Shown: in pieces, positions 59,433 to 64,000 of the stretch
Layout: every line of letters begins with the position of its first letter
Numbering within the stretch: position 1 is the stretch's first letter
NCBI RefSeq assembly: GCF_902167145.1
Contig: NC_050097.1
Span: forward strand, 42,888,095-42,952,094
Length of the DNA stretch: 64,000 nucleotides
Direction of reading: 5' to 3'
From: Zea mays
Lineage: Eukaryota > Streptophyta > Magnoliopsida > Poales > Poaceae
The notes under the pieces: generated by a model
The model's database searches: none
The model's input: the letters and a program-made list of their open reading frames with translations, nothing else
What the model was told of the DNA's origin: nothing
Made by a program: the position numbers and the translations under genes

Positions 59433-61479
59433 TGAAAGCTCTCTTGTGGGTTTTGGTGTTTGGATGACAACTCAATTAAAGGACTAACAAGTGTGCTAAG
59501 TGTTGAACAGGTGCTTAATGTAAAGCTAACAAGGTTCAACACAAGTGAACAAGTGTGACGGTCCAAGGACTAGATTATGGATAGATAATGGACATCACAA
59601 GTAAGATGCACATTGCATAAAGTGAGATTCGGGTGCGTAGCTCGAAGACAACTGATCAAGCCAAGGATGGAGGCAAGAAGAGCTTCGAGGTACCAAGTGC
59701 ATGGGAGAAGGTCAAAGAGGCTGAGGAACCCAAAGCCAAGGGTGAAGAAGAAGACTTGCAAAGTCAAGGGTGATCAAGTTGAGAAGAGCTATGGCACATC
59801 AAGGATCACTACATAAGGACGTGACTTACAACCAATGAGGAAACATCTATAGTTATGTGGTGTAAGTCATAAGGCTCAAGATCAAGCTCTAAGAAGGAGA
59901 ACAAAGTCACAAAAGGAGAACAAATGTCAAAATCAGAACTGGAAGCAGCCCAAAAGAGCTAAGTGCACTTTAACTTTTAGTTCGGGTTGTTCCTATGTTT
60001 GGAGATATTCTATGTGACCTTTGCAGGATGTTGGAGCTCAGAAATGATAATCTAGATCAAGTCAAGCTGACTTGATGATTTATGAGTCCAATATCAATCT
60101 TAAGCATGTCAAAGTGCTAGAGAAGTGAAGATCCAAGAGAAGGTATGATTCTAGACTTAGTACATTGGTTTTTGTGTACTAACATATTTGTCTAAGTGCT
60201 AGAATCAGAGAAAATTCAATTGGAAAAGACTTGGCTCAAGCAGCCAAGACTCTGCTCAGTCTGGGTGCACCGGACTGTCCGGTGGTGCACCAGACAGTGT
60301 CCCGTGCGCCAGGCTGGCGTCTGGTCATCTGGCTGCTCTCGAGTCTCGACGGTGGCGTACGGCTATAAATCACTAGACTGTCCGGTGGTGCACCGGACAG
60401 TGTCCGGTGAGTCGGCTGCGGCGAAGTCGCCGCTCTCAGGAACCAAGTCAACAGCGTACGGCTATAATTCATCGGACTGTCCGGTGATGCACTGGACTGT
60501 CCGGTGAGCCAATGGTCGGGCGCGCCAACGGTCGGGCGCGCAATCCGCGCGTGACGCGTGGCCGAGCCAATGGTCAGATTGGGGCACCGGACTGTCCGGT
60601 GTGCACCGGACAGTGTCCGTTGCGCCAAGAGCTCCTAGTCTGCAACGGTCGACTGCGCCAAGTTTGGAAGGAGATCCGCACCGGACCGTGAATAGTGGAT
60701 GTCCGGTGGTGCACTGGACTGTCCGGTGCGCCACCCGACAGAAGGCAAGATTTGCCTTCCTGGATTGCTTCCAACGGCTCCTAGGCCCCTTGGGCCTATA
60801 AAAGGGACCTCTAGGCGCCTCAAACAAAATAGAAGTGCAGCCAACAAGTGTAGACATCACTCGGATCAATTCTCTCTCTCCCTCTCGTGTATATCTCTCT
60901 AGTTTGTGTAGAGGCAAAGATATAAGTCTTGAGAGAGTGGAGAGGTGCTGCTAAGGGCTAGAGCAAGGTCTTGAGCATATCGTTACTCTGCCGGAGTGCT
61001 GCCAAGAAGATTGTAAGCAGCCGCGGTTTCATTGTAACCATCTCAACATAGTGGAAGGCTCTACCTGTCAGATTGACAGATTTGAGCAAACGGAGGAAGG
61101 AGTTGAAATAGACTCCAAGCCCAGGTGTGGCTAACTCCAACGAGGACTAGGCAAGCATTTCAGGCTTGACCGAACCTCGGGATAAATTCTTGTGTCCACG
61201 TGCTCTGCTTTGTGTCGTGTGCTGATTCCCTGTCTTATTCAGTTCTTACATCTACACTTCACTGCTTACTTGTGGTACTAGCCTTCTTTGAAGTGCAGGA
61301 TATTCTTAAGACAGGAATTTCAAATCCGCTGCAACCTACTCGAAGGGTCCTTCACTCCACTGCGTTCTAGTCTTCGAGTAGAGTAAGAATTTAAGTTTTA
61401 AAGTGATAATTTTTATTCGCCTATTCACCCCCCCTCTAGGCGACATCCAGATCCTGTTCCCGGGCAAAGGGAACTTTCA
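59433..61479 (+). repeat. C2 3' LTR (2047 bp)
   Basis: Same ends as the 5' LTR; TATA 60797-60803; palindrome cluster 60264-60735, including one extra palindrome (about 60473-60505) missing from the 5' LTR. Followed by GTTAT. Confidence 0.93.
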
Positions 61480-61484
61480 GTTAT

Positions 61485-62264
61485 TGAATCATCACTTCTT
61501 CTAAAGACAGTAACACCTATATTGGTAAAAAGACAGTTGTGACCCATTTTACATAATTGAGAAACAGAAAGCAAATTGTAGTCTAAAGAATCTACAAGAA
61601 AAACATTGGAAATAGAATGGTCAGGATATATAGCAATTTTACCCAATCCTTTGACCAAACCTTGATTTCCATCCCCGAATGTGATAGCTCATGGGGATCT
61701 TCATTTTTCTCATAGCAGAAGAATATTCTCTTCTCCCCTGTCATGTGGTTTATGCATCCGCTATCAATTATCCAACTTGAGCCACCTGATGCATAAACCC
61801 ACAAAACAATTTAGGCCTTGTTCTTAGGTACCCAAACAGTCTTGGGTCCTTTCACATTAGAAACAAGCACCTTAGGTACCCAAACACAAGCTTTTGGACT
61901 CTTGTGTTTGTCCCCAACATATTTGGCAACTACTTTGCCTGATTTGTTAGTTAAAACATATGAAGCATCAAAAGTCTTAAATGAAACATTATGTTCATTT
62001 GATGTAGCAGGAATTTTCTTTCTAGGCAATTTAATATGAGTGGTATGCCTAGAGCTAGAAGCCTCATTTTTATACATAAAAGCATGGTGAGACACATTAT
62101 GAGGTTTCCTAGCATGAATCTTCCTAATCTTATGTTCGAGATAGTTTGTAGGATATAAAATGTAACCCTCACTATCCTGAACCATGGGAGCCTTGCCCTT
62201 TATAAAGTTAGACAATTTTTAGGGGCATTAAGCTTGACATTGGATTGGTTCCCATGTTGGAACC
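61485..62264 (-). pseudogene. gag-pol: C1 gag C-terminus and protease, broken
   Basis: Gag tail (62215 to 61811: GKVVAKYVG, WVPKVLVSN, TVWVPKNKA), then an in-frame TAA (61811-61813), then protease with WIIDSGCINHMTGEK (catalytic DSG at about 61750), a frameshift near 61690, and NLLSVSQLCKMG leading to the C2 insertion. Upstream at about 62225 another frame change occurs. The gag zinc knuckles are lost beyond the C3 insertion. Confidence 0.85.
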
Positions 62265-63579
62265 TGAAAGGGAATTAGGCTTACACCTATTTCCTAATTG
62301 ATTTTGGTGGTTGAATTGCCCAACACAAATAATTGGACTAACTAGTTTGCTCTATTCTATAAGTTCTACAGGTGCCAAAGGTTCACAATAAGCCAATAAA
62401 AAGACCAATATTGGGTTCAAACAAAAGAGCAAAGGGACAACCGAAGGTACCCTGGTCTGGCGCACCGGACTGTCCGGTGTGCCACCGGACAGTGTCCGGT
62501 GCACCAGGGGACTCCAAGCTGAACTCTTCACCTTCGGGAAAACTCAGAGGCGCTTCGCTATAATTCACCGGATTGTCTGGTGCACCACCGGACAGTGTCC
62601 GGTGCTCCAGAGGAGAGCGACTCTGAACTCGCCAGCTTCGGGAATCCGCTCCGCTAAAATTCACCGGACTGTCCGGTGAGTCACCGGACAGTGTCCGGTG
62701 CACACTGGACTGTCCGGTGTGACAGCGGAGCAACGGCTATTTCGCGCGCAACGGTCGACTGCAACGCATTAAATGCGCGCCTGCGCGCGCAGAGGAGCAG
62801 AGCACGCGCGGGTGGCACACCGGACAGCCTACAGGGCCTGTCCGGTGCACCACCGGACAGCCAGGCGGGCCCACAAGACAGAGCTGCAACGGTCGAACCC
62901 CAACGGTCTGCTGACGTGGCTGGCGCACCGGACAGTGTCTGGTGGCGCACCGGACTGTCCGGTGCGCCATGCGACTGCAGCCTTTCAACGGCCACTTTGT
63001 GGTGGTTGGGGCTATAAATACCCCAACCACCCCACATTCAAGGCATCCAAGTTTTCCACCTTCCAACTACTTACAAGAGCTCTAGCATTCAATTCTAAGA
63101 CACACCAAAGAGATCAAATCCTCTCCCAATTCCACTCAAAGCTTTAGTGATTAGAGAGAGTGATTGTTGTGTTCATTTGTGCTCTTGCGCTTGGATTGCT
63201 TCTTCTTTCTCATTCTTTCTTGCGATCATCTCAATTGTAATCAAGGCAAGAGACACCAATTGTGTGGTGGTCCTTGCGGGGAAGTTTGGTTCCCGTGTGA
63301 TTGAGAAGAGAAGCTCACTCGGTCCGAGGGACCGTTTGAGAGAGGGAAAGGGTTGAAAGAGACCCGGTCTTTGTGACCACCTCAACGGGGAGTAGGTTTG
63401 AGAAAACCGAACCTCGGTAAAACAAATCCTTGTGTCTCACTTCTTTATTTGCTTGCGATTTGTTTTTACGCCCTCTCTCGGACTCGCATTATATTTCTAA
63501 CGCTAACCCGGCTTGTAGTTGTGATTAACTTTGTAAATTTCAGTTTCGCCCTATTCACCCCCCCTCTAGGCGACTTTCA
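62265..63579 (+). repeat. C3 5' LTR (1315 bp)
   Basis: TGAAAGGGAATTAGGC...CGACTTTCA. TATA 63012-63019 (CTATAAATACCCC). U3 carries the densest palindrome cluster (62461-62965). The leader after TATA ends in CACCCCCCCTCTAGGCGAC, like the other Copia LTRs here. Confidence 0.93.
62461..62965. repeat. CACCGGAC/GTCCGGTG palindrome cluster, C3 LTR
   Basis: CACCGGACTGTCCGGTG or one-to-two-base variants (CACCGGACAGTGTCCGGTG) at about 62464, 62482, 62566, 62587, 62663, 62683, 62927 and 62948. The spaced and unspaced forms alternate, giving tandem pairs. Confidence 0.85.
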
Positions 63580-63581
63580 AT

Positions 63582-63593
63582 TGGTATCAGAGC
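63582..63593 (+). other. Primer-binding site of C3 (initiator tRNA-Met)
   Basis: TGGTATCAGAGC, two bases after the LTR. Confidence 0.93.
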
Positions 63594-63627
63594 CCGGTGC
63601 TTCATTAGAGCCTAACCGCTCGAAGTA

Positions 63628-64000
63628 ATGTCGAGAGATCACGCCAAGAGGGAAATGGAGACCGGCGACAAGCCCACTACAAGCCACGGGAAGGCTTCAT
63701 CGGAAGAGTCCCGCAACAAAGGGAAGGGGAAGGAGAAGAAACCCTCTTCCCACAAGTCGCATTGGAGTGGTGACAAAAAGAAGAAGATGAGGAAAGTGGT
63801 CTACTACGAGACCGACACTTCATCACCATCGACCTCCGGCTCCGACGCGCCGTCCGTTACTTCTAAGCGCCATGAGCGCAAGAAGTATAGTAAGATTGCC
63901 CTACGCTACCCACGTATTTCAAAGCATACTCCTTTACTCTCTGTTCCATTAGGCAAACCACCGGTTTTTGACGGTGAAGATTATAACATGTGGAGTGATA
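63628..64000 (+). CDS. gag: C3 gag, N-terminal fragment
   Basis: Starts ATG 63628 (MSRDHAKREMETG), 34 bp after the primer site, and stays open to the window end (124 codons). Lys/Ser-rich N-terminus (KGKGKEKK, DKKKKMRK), then PLGKPPVFDGEDYNMWSD, the opening of the UBN2-type gag domain of Sireviruses. No lesion seen in this part. The remainder lies outside the window. Confidence 0.85.
   Translation, partial: MSRDHAKREMETGDKPTTSHGKASSEESRNKGKGKEKKPSSHKSHWSGDKKKKMRKVVYYETDTSSPSTSGSDAPSVTSKRHERKKYSKIALRYPRISKHTPLLSVPLGKPPVFDGEDYNMWSD

Larger units (their letters stand above)
29513..61479 (+). mobile_element. Copia C2: gag-only, probably non-autonomous
   Basis: 5' LTR 29513-32170 (with solo LTR inside), primer site 32173-32184, gag split by the chromovirus array (32219-32848 and 56140-57351), about 2.1 kb without pol, polypurine tract, 3' LTR 59433-61479, duplication GTTAT. 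No protease, integrase, RT or RNase H motif in any frame, so it would need enzymes in trans, presumably from Opie/Ji-type Sireviruses with the same primer site, LTR ends and PPT. LTRs differ more from each other than the array LTRs do, as expected for the older host element. Confidence 0.85.
25408..62264 (-). mobile_element. Decayed Opie/Ji-like Copia C1, host of nested insertions
   Basis: Minus-strand Sirevirus. From right to left: end of gag and protease (62264-61485), [C2 insertion 29508-61484], integrase, RT, RNase H, 3' non-coding tail, truncated 3' LTR (25949 to about 25408). The integrase frame continues exactly across the C2 duplication GTTAT, proving the two halves are one element. 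Its 5' end is cut by C3 at 62264. It carries stops, frameshifts and three internal deletions or rearrangements in pol. Confidence 0.85.
62265..64000 (+). mobile_element. Opie/Ji-like Copia C3, 5' end
   Basis: 5' LTR, primer site and start of gag; the element continues beyond the window. It inserted into the C1 gag region; the bases before it (62260-62264, GAACC) should recur after its 3' LTR. Confidence 0.9.

Overview
The window looks like maize or a close relative (genus Zea). I see no host gene. Essentially all 64 kb can be read as nested LTR retrotransposons of grass families: a Huck/RIRE2-like Tat Gypsy, Del/Tekay-type chromoviruses with 4-kb LTRs, Opie/Ji-like Sirevirus Copia elements and a cinful/zeon-like solo LTR. 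Family names come from memory of LTR ends and domain order; no search was run.

Layout. 1-4373: left-hand part of a Huck-like Gypsy on the minus strand (broken gag, PBS, 1.68-kb LTR). 4374-5934 plus 19616-21735: one older Gypsy-like long LTR on the minus strand, split by chromovirus E1 (5935-19615, plus strand, 5-bp target duplication AGCGT, intact ORF0 and intact 1489-aa gag-pol). 21736-24895: 5'-truncated Copia on the plus strand (RT/RNase H remnant, 3' LTR). 24896-25407: unassigned repetitive stretch. 25408-62264: decayed Copia C1 on the minus strand. Inside it, at GTTAT, sits Copia C2 (29513-61479, plus strand), which carries only a gag. C2's 5' LTR holds a 623-bp solo LTR (31100-31722, GTAAC). 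C2's gag is split by a minus-strand chromovirus array (32849-56139, AAAGC) with three LTRs and two internal regions. 62265-64000: start of Copia C3 (LTR, PBS, first 124 codons of gag), inserted in C1.

The most interesting signals are two. First, all five chromovirus LTRs contain what looks like a small spliced protein-coding unit downstream of the LTR TATA box. An open segment of about 41 codons (exon A) ends at a GC-type splice donor and joins, in frame, an exon of 21 codons (exon B) after a strong acceptor. Between the two LTR subfamilies exon A differs mainly at synonymous third positions, and its one indel is a whole codon, as expected of selected protein sequence. I do not recognise the product and could not find its first exon. 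Second, the 32849-56139 array is LTR-internal-LTR-internal-LTR with one target duplication around the whole. LTR markers place a single unequal exchange within about 30 bp of the LTR start.

E1 and the first internal unit of the array each keep an uninterrupted gag-pol (capsid, zinc knuckle, protease, RT, RNase H, integrase, chromodomain) preceded by a coiled-coil ORF0, so they are the two candidates for active or recently active copies. Everything else coding is broken: the Huck-like gag, internal unit 2, and the C1 and truncated-Copia pol regions. C2 never shows a pol and would depend on other Sireviruses.
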